Below, one piece after another: positions 44,087 to 52,635 of a stretch of DNA of 64,000 nt; positions within the stretch are counted from its first letter, which is position 1, and the number at the start of each line of letters is the position of its first letter. Under the pieces are notes generated by a model. The model ran no database searches. It was given only the letters and a program-made list of their open reading frames with translations, and had not been told where the DNA came from. The translations under genes and the position numbers were made by a program. The DNA comes from Bizionia argentinensis JUB59 (GTDB lineage Bacteria; Bacteroidota; Bacteroidia; Flavobacteriales; Flavobacteriaceae): contig NZ_AFXZ01000005.1 of assembly GCF_000224335.1 (NCBI RefSeq), positions 1 to 64,000 of the forward strand, given 5' to 3'.

Positions 44087-44247
44087 GATAAAATGATTAC
44101 CGTATTCTGTAATCGGGATGCAAATATAAACAATAGTTTGAATAATCAAACCCATCTTATCATAAAAATGTTCAGCTTGTTTTGTACTTTTGAAGAAACA
44201 CAATAAAAATTATTTCTGCGACTTCAGAAATAACAAAACCTATTATT

Positions 44248-45642
44248 ATGAAAAACATACCAGGTTACGTTGCCGAACATAAACAACGCTTTCTAAATGA
44301 ATTAATTGAACTACTAAAAATGCCTTCGGTTAGCGCCGACCCTGCGTTTAAGCACGATGTACTTCGTACCGCCGATGCTGTTAAGTTCAGTTTAGAAAAA
44401 GCAGGTTGTGATCATGTAGAAATCTGCGAAACTGACGGCTACCCAATTGTTTATGGTGAAAAAATGATTGATGAAAATTTACCAACTATTTTGGTTTATG
44501 GACATTATGATGTGCAACCAGCCGATCCTATTGAATTATGGACGTCCCCTCCTTTTGAACCTGTAATTAAAAAAACAGAATTACATCCGGAAGGTGCAAT
44601 TTTTGCACGTGGCGCTTGTGATGATAAAGGACAAATGTACATGCACGTGAAAGCAATGGAATTTATGACATCCACTAACCAACTGCCATGTAACGTAAAA
44701 TTCATGATTGAAGGTGAAGAAGAAGTTGGTTCTGTAAACCTTGGAACTTTTGTGAAAAACAATCATGAAAAACTAAAAAATGATGTCATTCTTATTTCAG
44801 ATACAGGAATGATTGCTAAAGATGTTCCTAGTATAACAACCGGTTTACGTGGGTTAAGTTATGTGGAAGTAGAAGTAACTGGTCCGAATCGCGATTTACA
44901 TTCAGGTCTATACGGAGGCGCAGTGGCAAACCCAATAAACATACTGACTAAAATGATTGCGTCTTTACATGATGAAAACAATCATATAACCATACCTGGT
45001 TTTTATGATAAAGTTGAAGAATTATCAAAAGAAGAGCGTGCAGAAATGGCCAAAGCGCCGTTTTCACTCGATGCTTATAAAAAATCGTTAGATATTGATG
45101 CGGTTTATGGTGAGGCTGGGTACTCAACTAACGAACGTAACTCCATTCGTCCAACATTAGATGTTAACGGAATTTGGGGTGGTTATATTGGTGAAGGTGC
45201 TAAAACGGTTATTGCCAGTAAGGCATTTGCTAAAATATCTATGCGTTTAGTTCCACATCAAGAATGGGAAGAAATTACCGAACTATTCAAAAAGCATTTT
45301 GAAAGCATCGCTCCAGAAGGTGTTACAGTATTAGTAAAGCCACATCACGGCGGACAAGGTTATGTAACTCCAATTGATAGTTTAGGCTATCAAGCGGCGA
45401 GTAAAGCCTATGAAGAGTCGTTTGGTAAAAAACCAATTCCACAGCGTTCTGGTGGTAGTATTCCAATAGTATCGCTTTTTGAACAAGAACTAAAAAGTAA
45501 AACTATTTTAATGGGCTTTGGTTTAGATAGTGATGCTATTCACTCGCCAAACGAACATTTTGGTGTTTGGAACTATTTAAAAGGAATTGAAACGATTCCG
45601 TTGTTTTACAAGTATTTCACAGAACTTTCTAAAAAGGCTTAA
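44248..45642 (+). CDS. M20-family dipeptidase
   Basis: 464 aa, the normal size for the M20 dipeptidase/CNDP group. Metal-binding motifs are LVYGHYDVQPADP, GACDDKGQMYMH, the catalytic Glu pair in IEGEEEVGS and the final His in DAIHSPNEHF. The middle (about 200-330) is the dimerisation lid. Two Zn or Mn ions hydrolyse dipeptides in the cytoplasm; there is no signal peptide. It stands alone between the tRNA and a strong terminator. Confidence 0.93.
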   Translation: MKNIPGYVAEHKQRFLNELIELLKMPSVSADPAFKHDVLRTADAVKFSLEKAGCDHVEICETDGYPIVYGEKMIDENLPTILVYGHYDVQPADPIELWTSPPFEPVIKKTELHPEGAIFARGACDDKGQMYMHVKAMEFMTSTNQLPCNVKFMIEGEEEVGSVNLGTFVKNNHEKLKNDVILISDTGMIAKDVPSITTGLRGLSYVEVEVTGPNRDLHSGLYGGAVANPINILTKMIASLHDENNHITIPGFYDKVEELSKEERAEMAKAPFSLDAYKKSLDIDAVYGEAGYSTNERNSIRPTLDVNGIWGGYIGEGAKTVIASKAFAKISMRLVPHQEWEEITELFKKHFESIAPEGVTVLVKPHHGGQGYVTPIDSLGYQAASKAYEESFGKKPIPQRSGGSIPIVSLFEQELKSKTILMGFGLDSDAIHSPNEHFGVWNYLKGIETIPLFYKYFTELSKKA

Positions 45643-45652
45643 ACCCTTTCCA

Positions 45653-45691
45653 GACCCAACAGTCCCGATACTTCGGGACTGTTGGGTCCTA
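45653..45691 (+). terminator. Strong hairpin terminator after the dipeptidase gene
   Basis: A perfect 16-base-pair stem (GACCCAACAGTCCCGA with its complement) closes a TACT loop, followed by CCTATTTT. The loop-proximal part, CCCGATACTTCGGG, recurs in the hairpin at 48268, so this may derive from a dispersed palindromic repeat. Confidence 0.75.
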
Positions 45692-45709
45692 TTTTATAAT
45701 AACTTAAGG

Positions 45710-45757
45710 AAAAAGTATCGAGATTTAACGTCATGTTATAGCTCTCGATACTTTTTT
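45710..45757 (+). terminator. Second hairpin before the blaI gene
   Basis: AAAAGTATCGAGA pairs with TCTCGATACTTTT, followed by more T. It isolates the blaI promoter from upstream transcription and could work in both directions. Confidence 0.65.
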
Positions 45758-45783
45758 TTGTGTCAATTTAGAAATAAATCACC

Positions 45784-45845
45784 TCTACACTTGTAGAATA
45801 TATATTTTTACTCTATGTTTGTAGAACACAATCTAAACTTGTAGA
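45784..45845 (+). promoter_or_regulatory. Promoter and three operators of the first BlaI/M56 unit
   Basis: Three TCTA-N6-TAGA dyads: 45784-45797, 45812-45825 and 45832-45845. A consensus promoter lies in them: TTG (45791-45793), 20 bases, TATGTTTG (45814-45821). The first dyad covers the -33 box, the second the -7 box and the third ends two bases before the ATG. This is the expected layout of a BlaI-repressed autoregulated promoter. Confidence 0.8.
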
Positions 45846-45847
45846 AG

Positions 45848-46219
45848 ATGCAACTATCAAAATCGGAAGAAGAGTTAATGAATCACCTTTGGAAATTGGA
45901 AAAAGCCTTTATGAGAGATTTACTTGAAGCTTATCCAGAGCCAAAGCCCGCGCCAACTACGGTTGCGACACTTATAAAACGCATGTCCGACAAAGGTTTT
46001 GTAGCCTATACCCTATTTGGAAAATCGCGTGAATATTATCCGCTCGTAAAAAAGAAAGCCTATTTTTCCAAACATGTAAATGGTTTAATAAAGAACTTCT
46101 TTAATGATAGCGCCTCACAGTTCGCTTCTTTTTTTACCAAAGAAACTAATTTAACTAAAGCCGAATTAGAACAGCTTAAAGCGCTCATTGATCAGGAAAT
46201 TAAAAATAAACCACAGTAG
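45848..46219 (+). CDS. blaI: BlaI/MecI-family repressor 1
   Basis: 123 aa. A winged-helix domain occupies about residues 1-75 (LSKSEEELMNHLWKLEKAF, TTVATLIKRMSDKGFV) with a C-terminal dimerisation and cleavage region after. It would repress its own operon by binding the three dyads directly upstream and be inactivated by the partner M56 protease. The M56 gene starts 81 bases downstream. Flavobacterial pairs of this type often have no beta-lactamase and a different, unknown signal. Confidence 0.92.
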   Translation: MQLSKSEEELMNHLWKLEKAFMRDLLEAYPEPKPAPTTVATLIKRMSDKGFVAYTLFGKSREYYPLVKKKAYFSKHVNGLIKNFFNDSASQFASFFTKETNLTKAELEQLKALIDQEIKNKPQ

Positions 46220-46300
46220 TTCAGTTAATTGAATTTATTGTAGCTTTAAATTCAAAAGGTTCAATGAGACTTTTATAAAACACACATTAACGACTTTATT

Positions 46301-48238
46301 ATGGACATCTACATTTTAAAATCCAGTGCTTGCTTGGCTATTTTCATGATATTCTATAAACTAATATTAGAAAAAGAAAGCATCCATCACTTTAAACGTT
46401 TCTACTTATTAGCAGCGCTTTTAGTGTCCATAGCCATTCCTTTCATTACGTTTACCAGTTATCTTGAAGCTGCTCCTATTATAACTACAGTTAGCTCTTT
46501 TAGTTCTGAATCGGCGGTTACAGCGCCAGAAGTAGCTCCCACTTTTTCCGACTATCTCCCAACTATTTTATGGTCTATATATTTTTTAGGTGTTGTTATT
46601 TTTGCTGGTCGTTTTGCTAACAACTTAAATCAACTTATTAAACGAATCAAGCAAAATCCGAAATACAAAAATCATGGTTTCGTTCATGTTTTAATGACCG
46701 ATTTAGTTTATCCACATACGTTTTTACAATTTATATTTTTGAATAAAACGAAATATGAAACTCATGATATTCCTTCGGAAGTTTTGCTACATGAAGAAAC
46801 ACATGCCAAGCAAAAACACGCTTTAGACATTCTTTTTATTGAAATATTACAAATAATATTTTGGTTTAACCCACTACTCTATTTTATAAAAAAAGACATT
46901 AAACTCAATCACGAGTTTTTAGCTGATCAAGCTGTTCTAAATACTGGAACAGACACGAAAACCTATCAGCATATATTATTGGCATTTTCAGTTTCCACTA
47001 ATATGGAAGACGCACAGACTCATCATTTGGCGAATGCTATCAATTATTCATTAATTAAAAAACGATTTACAGTTATGAAATCACACACATCAACAACCGT
47101 TAAATGGGTAAAAGGACTCATCATCCTGCCCTTGCTAGCTGTATTAATTTACAGTTTTAGTAGCATTAAAGAAGTTTATGCACCAGCAGAACCTGAAATT
47201 GTCAATTCTAACCAAAAAGGCGTTTCCAAAGAACAAATTGCAGAATACAATAGATTAGCAACCTTAACAACAACGCAAATAACTAATCAAGGCTTCGTTA
47301 AACACAAAGATGTTGAGAGATTAAAATACCTTTATAGCTTAATGACCGTTGCACAAAAGGAGAAAGCTGCAGCATTTCCTGATTTCTCTAAACTACCACC
47401 ACCACCGCCAATTCCTGCAAATGCAACTCCGGAACAAAAAGCAAAATACAAAAATGTACACGAGGATTATAACCAAAAACACAAAGTAAAAAAAGGAGAA
47501 ACAGGTAATATTCCGCCACCGCCAGCACCGCCAATACCACCAGCACCGATAGCACCGCCAGCACCGCCAGCTCCAGGAAACTTAACACCGCCGCCGCCTG
47601 CACCACCAAAACCAATGACTGGTACAGAAGAAAATCCTTGGGGAATTAGTGTAGGAACTGATGTAAAACATGAGTCGTTAAGATCTAATCTTGGAACCCC
47701 CGAAAACCCAACTATTTCATTGAGTTCAGACCCTATTAAAGAAGAAAGTGATAAAAATAAAAACCCTTGGAGCATAACAACAGTAGCTAAGATAACTTTA
47801 GTAGGAAATGGCAATAAATCTGATTCAGTCCCACCTAAAACGCCCCCGGCTCCACCGGAACACATGAAACAACTATCCGAACAGGGCGCTTCGTTCTCCT
47901 ATAATTATAAAAAAATCACCTCTAAAGAAGCGATAAAACTAACTGAAGAGAACTTCAACCTACGCATTCACGTATCGGACGATGCTGAATCAAAAAAACC
48001 AGTCGTAAAAATCAGTGATCAAAAACATGCAAAGACAAGCGTTACAAATAATACAATGGCGGGTGATACGGCGTATAATTTTGTTAAAAAGCTACAAGAC
48101 AAAGTCACCTACTTCTATAATGGAAAAAAGACTTCTTATACGGATATACTGAAAATCACTAAAAAAGAACCGCATATAAATGTTTCCACAAATATTAATG
48201 GAGACCAAGGAACGGTTCATTTTACGTCCGTTAAATAA
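46301..48238 (+). CDS. M56 (BlaR1-like) membrane metallopeptidase with proline-rich periplasmic region
   Basis: 645 aa. Four or so TM helices: about 1-20, 35-52, 85-105 and the one after the peptidase domain (about 270-290). The protease motif is LLHEETHAKQKH (HExxH, near residue 164), followed by WFNPLLYFIKKDIKLNHEFLAD with the distal Glu/Asp. The periplasmic part (about 295-645) is not a penicillin-binding sensor. It holds long Pro-Ala/Pro-Pro runs (about 365-380 and 402-438), a spacer and a globular end (about 520-645). The Pro-rich part could span the periplasm. It cleaves the BlaI next door in response to an unknown signal. Confidence 0.85.
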   Translation: MDIYILKSSACLAIFMIFYKLILEKESIHHFKRFYLLAALLVSIAIPFITFTSYLEAAPIITTVSSFSSESAVTAPEVAPTFSDYLPTILWSIYFLGVVIFAGRFANNLNQLIKRIKQNPKYKNHGFVHVLMTDLVYPHTFLQFIFLNKTKYETHDIPSEVLLHEETHAKQKHALDILFIEILQIIFWFNPLLYFIKKDIKLNHEFLADQAVLNTGTDTKTYQHILLAFSVSTNMEDAQTHHLANAINYSLIKKRFTVMKSHTSTTVKWVKGLIILPLLAVLIYSFSSIKEVYAPAEPEIVNSNQKGVSKEQIAEYNRLATLTTTQITNQGFVKHKDVERLKYLYSLMTVAQKEKAAAFPDFSKLPPPPPIPANATPEQKAKYKNVHEDYNQKHKVKKGETGNIPPPPAPPIPPAPIAPPAPPAPGNLTPPPPAPPKPMTGTEENPWGISVGTDVKHESLRSNLGTPENPTISLSSDPIKEESDKNKNPWSITTVAKITLVGNGNKSDSVPPKTPPAPPEHMKQLSEQGASFSYNYKKITSKEAIKLTEENFNLRIHVSDDAESKKPVVKISDQKHAKTSVTNNTMAGDTAYNFVKKLQDKVTYFYNGKKTSYTDILKITKKEPHINVSTNINGDQGTVHFTSVK

Positions 48239-48267
48239 AATTTCTAAATAAATTAGATGTTTTTATC

Positions 48268-48310
48268 AGACCTCACAATCCCGATACTTCCGGACTGTGA
48301 GGTCTTTTTA
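48268..48310 (+). terminator. Hairpin terminator after the M56 gene
   Basis: AGACCTCACA pairs with TGTGAGGTCT, the inner part has one mismatch, and TTTTTATT follows. The centre shares CCCGATACTTC with the hairpin at 45653. Confidence 0.75.
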
Positions 48311-48385
48311 TTCTAATGAGCTTATAACAAACTAAACTATAAAAATTAGTTCGTACTTTTAAAGAACCAATAAATAATACTCTTT

Positions 48386-48829
48386 ATGAAGTCACTATAT
48401 CTAATTTTAAGCCTATTATTCTCCGTTGGAATATCAGCACAATCGGAAATATCTAAAACAAGTGAAGCGGACAGTAAAGCCATCCGCCAAGTTTTAGAAA
48501 CACAAGAAAAAGACTGGAATAATTTTGATTTAGAAGGCTATATGCAGGGTTACTGGCAAAGTGACTCCCTAAAGTTTCACGGAAGCAGTGGTATTACCAA
48601 AGGCTGGCAAAAAACACTAGACAACTATAAAAAAGGCTATCCTAACCAAGAATATACGGGCGAACTAAACTTTACAATTAAATCCATTTCAACTATTGAA
48701 AGCAACTCCTATTACGTCATGGGCCAATATCATTTAAAACGATCCGTTGGCGATGCAAAAGGAGAATTTCTAATTATTCTCAAAAAAATTGATGGTAAAT
48801 GGAAAATTATTGCTGACATGTCTAGCTAA
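48386..48829 (+). CDS. Secreted SnoaL/DUF4440-like protein
   Basis: 147 aa. A signal peptide ends near ISAQ (residue 19). The rest is an NTF2-like fold of the DUF4440 class (QVLETQEKDWNNFDLEGYMQGYWQSDSLKF, then strands ending EFLIILKKIDGKWKIIADMSS). Such domains are often small-molecule binding or isomerase-like, and the role here is unknown. It would act in the periplasm. Its stop codon directly abuts that of the STAS gene on the other strand. Confidence 0.75.
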   Translation: MKSLYLILSLLFSVGISAQSEISKTSEADSKAIRQVLETQEKDWNNFDLEGYMQGYWQSDSLKFHGSSGITKGWQKTLDNYKKGYPNQEYTGELNFTIKSISTIESNSYYVMGQYHLKRSVGDAKGEFLIILKKIDGKWKIIADMSS

Positions 48830-49108
48830 TTATGCAGCATCAAAGGTTTTAAAATCATCATATAATTCTTTACAACCAAAACCGATAATAGATAATTTTG
48901 TTTTTTTAAGTAAAGCTTCATTATGCAATTTGGCAAGCGCTGTAACCCCAAGTTTATCAATACTCTTTAATCCTTCAATATTAATAGTAACGGATTGTAA
49001 TTTCTCGAAAACATTTTCGAATTCCTTTTGAAACATACTAACTGAGTTTCTATCAAGAGTTCCTTTTATATCAAAAAAGTTTTTGCTGCTGGATATAATT
49101 AAGCTCAT
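48830..49108 (-). CDS. Single-domain STAS protein (anti-anti-sigma-like)
   Basis: 92 aa, one STAS domain (FFDIKGTLDRNSVSMFQKEFE, VTINIEGLKSIDKLGVTAL). In SpoIIAA-type proteins a Ser in the DSSGLG loop is phosphorylated by an anti-sigma kinase. Here the loop reads SIDKLGV, so that Ser is not evident and control may differ. No serine kinase or phosphatase gene is beside it. It could belong to a partner-switching system coded elsewhere. Confidence 0.75.
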   Translation of the reverse strand: MSLIISSSKNFFDIKGTLDRNSVSMFQKEFENVFEKLQSVTINIEGLKSIDKLGVTALAKLHNEALLKKTKLSIIGFGCKELYDDFKTFDAA

Positions 49109-49280
49109 AACACATGGTTTTAAATTTTAAACAATAAATATTGTGCTATTAATTATATGAGGGACTTCAAATATAAGATATTATTTTAACTTAACACTTA
49201 CTATTCGATATACTGCGCAACTTTCAGTTCATCATAAATATTATGATTAAAAATCCTACAAAACACTAACCAACAGGGCA

Positions 49281-49622
49281 TTAAGCTACTTTCGTGCCAT
49301 TAGGCATATTACGTTCAGGTTGCAACAACACCACATCCGTTCCTACTCCTAATCCTCCTATAATTAAGCATTCACTCATTATATTAGCGATTTGTTTTGG
49401 TGGGAAATTTACCACGGCAATAACCTGTTTTCCAATTAGAGATTCTAATGTGTAAAGTTTCGTGATTTGAGCAGAAGTTTTTAATTTTCCTAAATCGCCA
49501 AAATCAATAATCATTTTATAGGCAGGTTTCTTAACTTCCTTAAAAACTTCAGCCGAAATTATTGTTCCGATTCGCATATCGATTTTTACGAATTCCTCCC
49601 ATTTTAAATTATTCTCCATCAT
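49281..49622 (-). CDS. csaA: CsaA-like tRNA-binding-domain protein
   Basis: 113 aa, a single EMAP-II/Trbp111-type OB fold (FVKIDMRIGTIISAEVFKEVKKPAYKMIIDFG, KTSAQITKLYT, GKQVIAVVNFPPKQIANIMSECLIIG). It forms dimers that bind the outer corner of tRNA; Bacillus CsaA also has chaperone-like activity. Alone here, with no operon partner. Confidence 0.9.
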   Translation of the reverse strand: MMENNLKWEEFVKIDMRIGTIISAEVFKEVKKPAYKMIIDFGDLGKLKTSAQITKLYTLESLIGKQVIAVVNFPPKQIANIMSECLIIGGLGVGTDVVLLQPERNMPNGTKVA

Positions 49623-49792
49623 AAAATTTTTATGTATCTATACCTAACCAAAGTAAGTGTTATGTATAAGAATACAACGCTTTAAGTATATATTTATCTG
49701 TTTTGATCTAATATTATCCCGAAATTAACTTATACTGGAATTCACGAATAGTATTTTCTTATTTTTGCACTTTAAGATATTAAAAACAACTG

Positions 49793-50638
49793 ATGAAAGT
49801 CCTACCATTTAACATCCCGAAACCCGAACAAGATGCCTTTGTTTATCAAGTGGATTATGTGCCTGCTTTTTATGACAAACTGCATGAACATGAGGAAATT
49901 CAGATAAGTATTATTTTGGAAGGCGATGGTACACTCGTTGTTGGTGATTCCGTAAATTTCTACACTAAAAACGATATTTTAGTATTAGATAGTCATATGC
50001 CACATGTGTTTAAAAGCGATGTAGAAGCTTCTAATAAATCACATATGTTATCTATGTTTTTTACTAAAGAATCCTTTGGAACCGATTTCTTTAATTTGGA
50101 AGAACTGCATGAATTACAGCCTTTTTTTAAACGCTCCAAACATGGTTTTAAAGTAACATCCAATGAAAACGCTATTAAGAAATTATTTTTGCAATTGGAA
50201 TTAGCTTCCAAATTAGAGCGTTTTATCATATTGCTACAACTCTTAAAAATCACTTCAAAAGCTGATTTTGAAAGTTTATCATCTTTTATTTATGATAAGA
50301 AATATTCAGATAATGAAGGGAAACGTATGCGTCACGTTTTAGCCTATACTATGAATCAATTTACAACTGATATTACTTTAGATGCCGTTGCAGAAGTATC
50401 TAATATGACCAAGAATGCCTTTTGTAAATACTTTAAAAAACGAACGAATAAAACCTACTTTCAGTTTTTAAGCGAATTGCGCATCGAGAATGCTTGTCGC
50501 TTAATGCAAACCCAAACCGACCTATCCATTTCGGAGATCGCCTATCAATCTGGGTTTAATAATATTTCGAATTTTAACAGACAGTTTAAAACCATTAAAG
50601 GTATAACGCCAAACAGTTACAGGAAAAGCCCAAACTAA
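49793..50638 (+). CDS. AraC-family transcriptional regulator
   Basis: 281 aa. An N-terminal cupin-like ligand domain (about 15-95, with HEHEEIQISIILEGDG) is followed by a linker and two HTH motifs at the C terminus (about 183-281: LDAVAEVSNMTKNAFCKYFKKRT and SISEIAYQSGFNNISNFNRQFK). The cupin His cluster suggests a small carbohydrate or aromatic ligand, not defined. Its stop codon overlaps the start of a 46-aa membrane protein. Confidence 0.92.
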   Translation: MKVLPFNIPKPEQDAFVYQVDYVPAFYDKLHEHEEIQISIILEGDGTLVVGDSVNFYTKNDILVLDSHMPHVFKSDVEASNKSHMLSMFFTKESFGTDFFNLEELHELQPFFKRSKHGFKVTSNENAIKKLFLQLELASKLERFIILLQLLKITSKADFESLSSFIYDKKYSDNEGKRMRHVLAYTMNQFTTDITLDAVAEVSNMTKNAFCKYFKKRTNKTYFQFLSELRIENACRLMQTQTDLSISEIAYQSGFNNISNFNRQFKTIKGITPNSYRKSPN

Positions 50639-50778
50639 TGTCCAGAAAAACAAAGATTGTTTTAATGGTTTTGGCAGCAGCCGTAACTATTTATGGATTG
50701 GTAACAGGGAAATTCTTATTTCTACTATTTGTGTTTCCTTTAGGTTTTTCATTTTTCAGAAAGAACAAAAAAGAATAG
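50638..50778 (+). CDS. Small membrane protein coupled to the AraC regulator
   Basis: 46 aa, starting MSRKTKIVLMVLAAAV, with two short hydrophobic stretches and a basic tail (FFRKNKKE). The ATG overlaps the AraC stop (TAATG), so translation is probably coupled. The family is not recognised. The coding frame and membrane pattern make it a credible gene, but function is unknown. Confidence 0.6.
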   Translation: MSRKTKIVLMVLAAAVTIYGLVTGKFLFLLFVFPLGFSFFRKNKKE

Positions 50779-50787
50779 ATTAAAAAC

Positions 50788-51366
50788 TTACGTTTTCTTC
50801 ACGTACTTAGTGATAATTACAATTTGCTGTCCATCAACTCTTCCTTCAATAAACTCTTCATTTTCATGATCCAAGCGAATATTTCTAACAGCAGAACCTT
50901 GTTTGGCAACCATACTAGAACCTTTCACTTTTAAATCTTTAATCAATACAACGTTATCGCCATTATCAAGAATAACGCCGTTTACATCGCGGTGAATAAT
51001 TTTGTTAGCTTCATCTTCATGTTCACCCGTTGCACGCGCTAGAGCCAGAGCTTCATCGTCCAAATACATCATATCTAGCAAGTCTTTAGGCCAACCTTCG
51101 CCACGCAAACGCTGTAGCATACGCCAAGCCATAATTTGAACCGCCACGTGCTCACTCCACATACTGTCATTTAAACAACGCCAGTGGTTTGCATCCATCT
51201 CCTCGTTACCTTCTATTTGATCTAAACACGTTTTACAAACCAAAACATCATTAGCCACGTTTTCATTTAAGGATGGTGGAATGGTGTATTGCTTTAAGTC
51301 TTCAGTTGAAGTACATAATTCGCAGGTATGATTACTGCGTTCTTGTATCATTTGTAAAACACTCAT
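50788..51366 (-). CDS. PhnA-domain protein
   Basis: 192 aa. A Zn-ribbon-like N terminus (CELCTSTEDLKQY and CKTCLDQIEG) precedes the PhnA/YjdM domain (about 125-192: GVILDNGDNVVLIKDLKVKG, RNIRLDHENEEFIEGRVDGQ). The name comes from a phosphonate operon, but the family does not itself break C-P bonds. Cytoplasmic. It ends close to the small membrane protein gene on the other strand. Confidence 0.88.
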   Translation of the reverse strand: MSVLQMIQERSNHTCELCTSTEDLKQYTIPPSLNENVANDVLVCKTCLDQIEGNEEMDANHWRCLNDSMWSEHVAVQIMAWRMLQRLRGEGWPKDLLDMMYLDDEALALARATGEHEDEANKIIHRDVNGVILDNGDNVVLIKDLKVKGSSMVAKQGSAVRNIRLDHENEEFIEGRVDGQQIVIITKYVKKT

Positions 51367-51421
51367 GTCTATTTTTTTTGAAGATTAATATGCTTGATTT
51401 CAGCAGGCAAAGATACGATTT

Positions 51422-51784
51422 TTATTGAAGGGAATCGCGCATTTTTTTAGTCATGCCTTTTACTACCATATTATAAGAATGGTCTATCAATTCTTTTAAA
51501 AACTTTGGAGACACCTTATCTTCATAGATATAAACGGTATTCCAATGTTTTTTATTCATATGAAAACCCGGACGAATGCTAGAATAATTTTCACGAAGTT
51601 CTATAACATAATCTGGATCAGCTTTTAAGTTAATAGCAGCTTGGCCGGACTCCCAGCTTTGCAATGGTAGCAAGGCGAATATTTTATTTAAAACCTTAAA
51701 TACTAATGTGTCATTATCAAAAGGAAACTCTTCTGTAACGCCTTTCTTTTTCAAACAGTATTCTTGAACTTGCTCTATATTCAT
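51422..51784 (-). CDS. MmcQ/YjbR-family protein
   Basis: 120 aa, a full single-domain member of the MmcQ/YjbR family (EYCLKKKGVTEEFPFDNDTLVFKV, NLKADPDYVIELRENYSSIRPGFHMNKKHWNTV). The fold is double-wing-like and often described as DNA-binding. No pathway is known. It is 33 bases downstream of the cyclase-family gene on the same strand. Confidence 0.88.
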   Translation of the reverse strand: MNIEQVQEYCLKKKGVTEEFPFDNDTLVFKVLNKIFALLPLQSWESGQAAINLKADPDYVIELRENYSSIRPGFHMNKKHWNTVYIYEDKVSPKFLKELIDHSYNMVVKGMTKKMRDSLQ

Positions 51785-51816
51785 GGGGTATAAAAACGGT
51801 ACTTATTTCTAACAAA

Positions 51817-52563
51817 TTACTCAATTGCATATAAAACGGGCTTGCTGGGCGTTGCATCATTTTCAAAAGGTGCAATTTGAAGGTTTAAAAAATAAGTGCC
51901 ATCTTCCACAGAATTTGGAACAAAAATCAATTCGGTAATAGTCGCGTCCAAACGTTTCTTTCCTGCTGTATTCCAAAAAGCATGATGCGCTAATAATTCG
52001 CCCTCATCCACTTCTTTATCCACACTCGGTAAATCTATCAATAAATGTTTCACCCCCTTTTCCCGAAGATAAATAGCCGCTTCTTCTAACAAGTATGGCG
52101 GATTAGTATTGGAATATTGCTTGTTTAATTTCTCCTTCGTATTCGGAATAGTTCGTAAAATAACAGCTTCACGCTTTTTATTTCCTAAAGCAAATTGAAT
52201 TTGCTTTTTAGAAATTACAAAATCTTTTTTACTCTTTTCTGGTGCAACGGTAATCACTTCTGCCAAGAAGAAAAATTGCTTTAAATTCTGGTTTATAGAA
52301 TGTATTTTTTTTGTAATATGTCCAACACATTCCGTGTGCGTAACGTGTGCATGAGGATTAAATGAAATATTATTGAAGTTTATAGCGGCACCTTCAGCTA
52401 CACTCGCCTTCCAATCGCCATCTTGAACAGGTTCAATTTCTGGCGGACCTTGATACCAAGCATTAACATTATTTATAGAGGCACGCATTGAAATCGAAAT
52501 ATCTAAAGCTTTAGATAAATCTATTTTATATTTTTTAGAATTGGTTTCTATTGTTGCAATCAT
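51817..52563 (-). CDS. Cyclase-family (kynurenine formamidase-like) protein
   Basis: 248 aa of the metal-dependent cyclase/KynB fold. The usual metal-binding HxGTHxDxPxH is changed to HAHVTHTECVGH: the two framing His are kept, but Gly-Thr, Asp and Pro are altered. A later HHAFW segment supplies another possible ligand. The enzyme probably binds metal, but its substrate need not be N-formylkynurenine. No kynurenine gene lies near. Cytoplasmic. Confidence 0.75.
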   Translation of the reverse strand: MIATIETNSKKYKIDLSKALDISISMRASINNVNAWYQGPPEIEPVQDGDWKASVAEGAAINFNNISFNPHAHVTHTECVGHITKKIHSINQNLKQFFFLAEVITVAPEKSKKDFVISKKQIQFALGNKKREAVILRTIPNTKEKLNKQYSNTNPPYLLEEAAIYLREKGVKHLLIDLPSVDKEVDEGELLAHHAFWNTAGKKRLDATITELIFVPNSVEDGTYFLNLQIAPFENDATPSKPVLYAIE

Positions 52564-52635
52564 GTATGTGTTTTTTCTGAATTCAATGTTATTATAATAA
52601 ACGCAAAAGTCCGTTTAAAAACAACTCTAATTCAG

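Noticed and set aside
47467-47865. Antisense open frame of 132 codons rich in Gly/Ala
   Set aside because: It is the shadow of the proline-rich part of the M56 gene; composition mirrors CCN codons and there is no promoter or family match.
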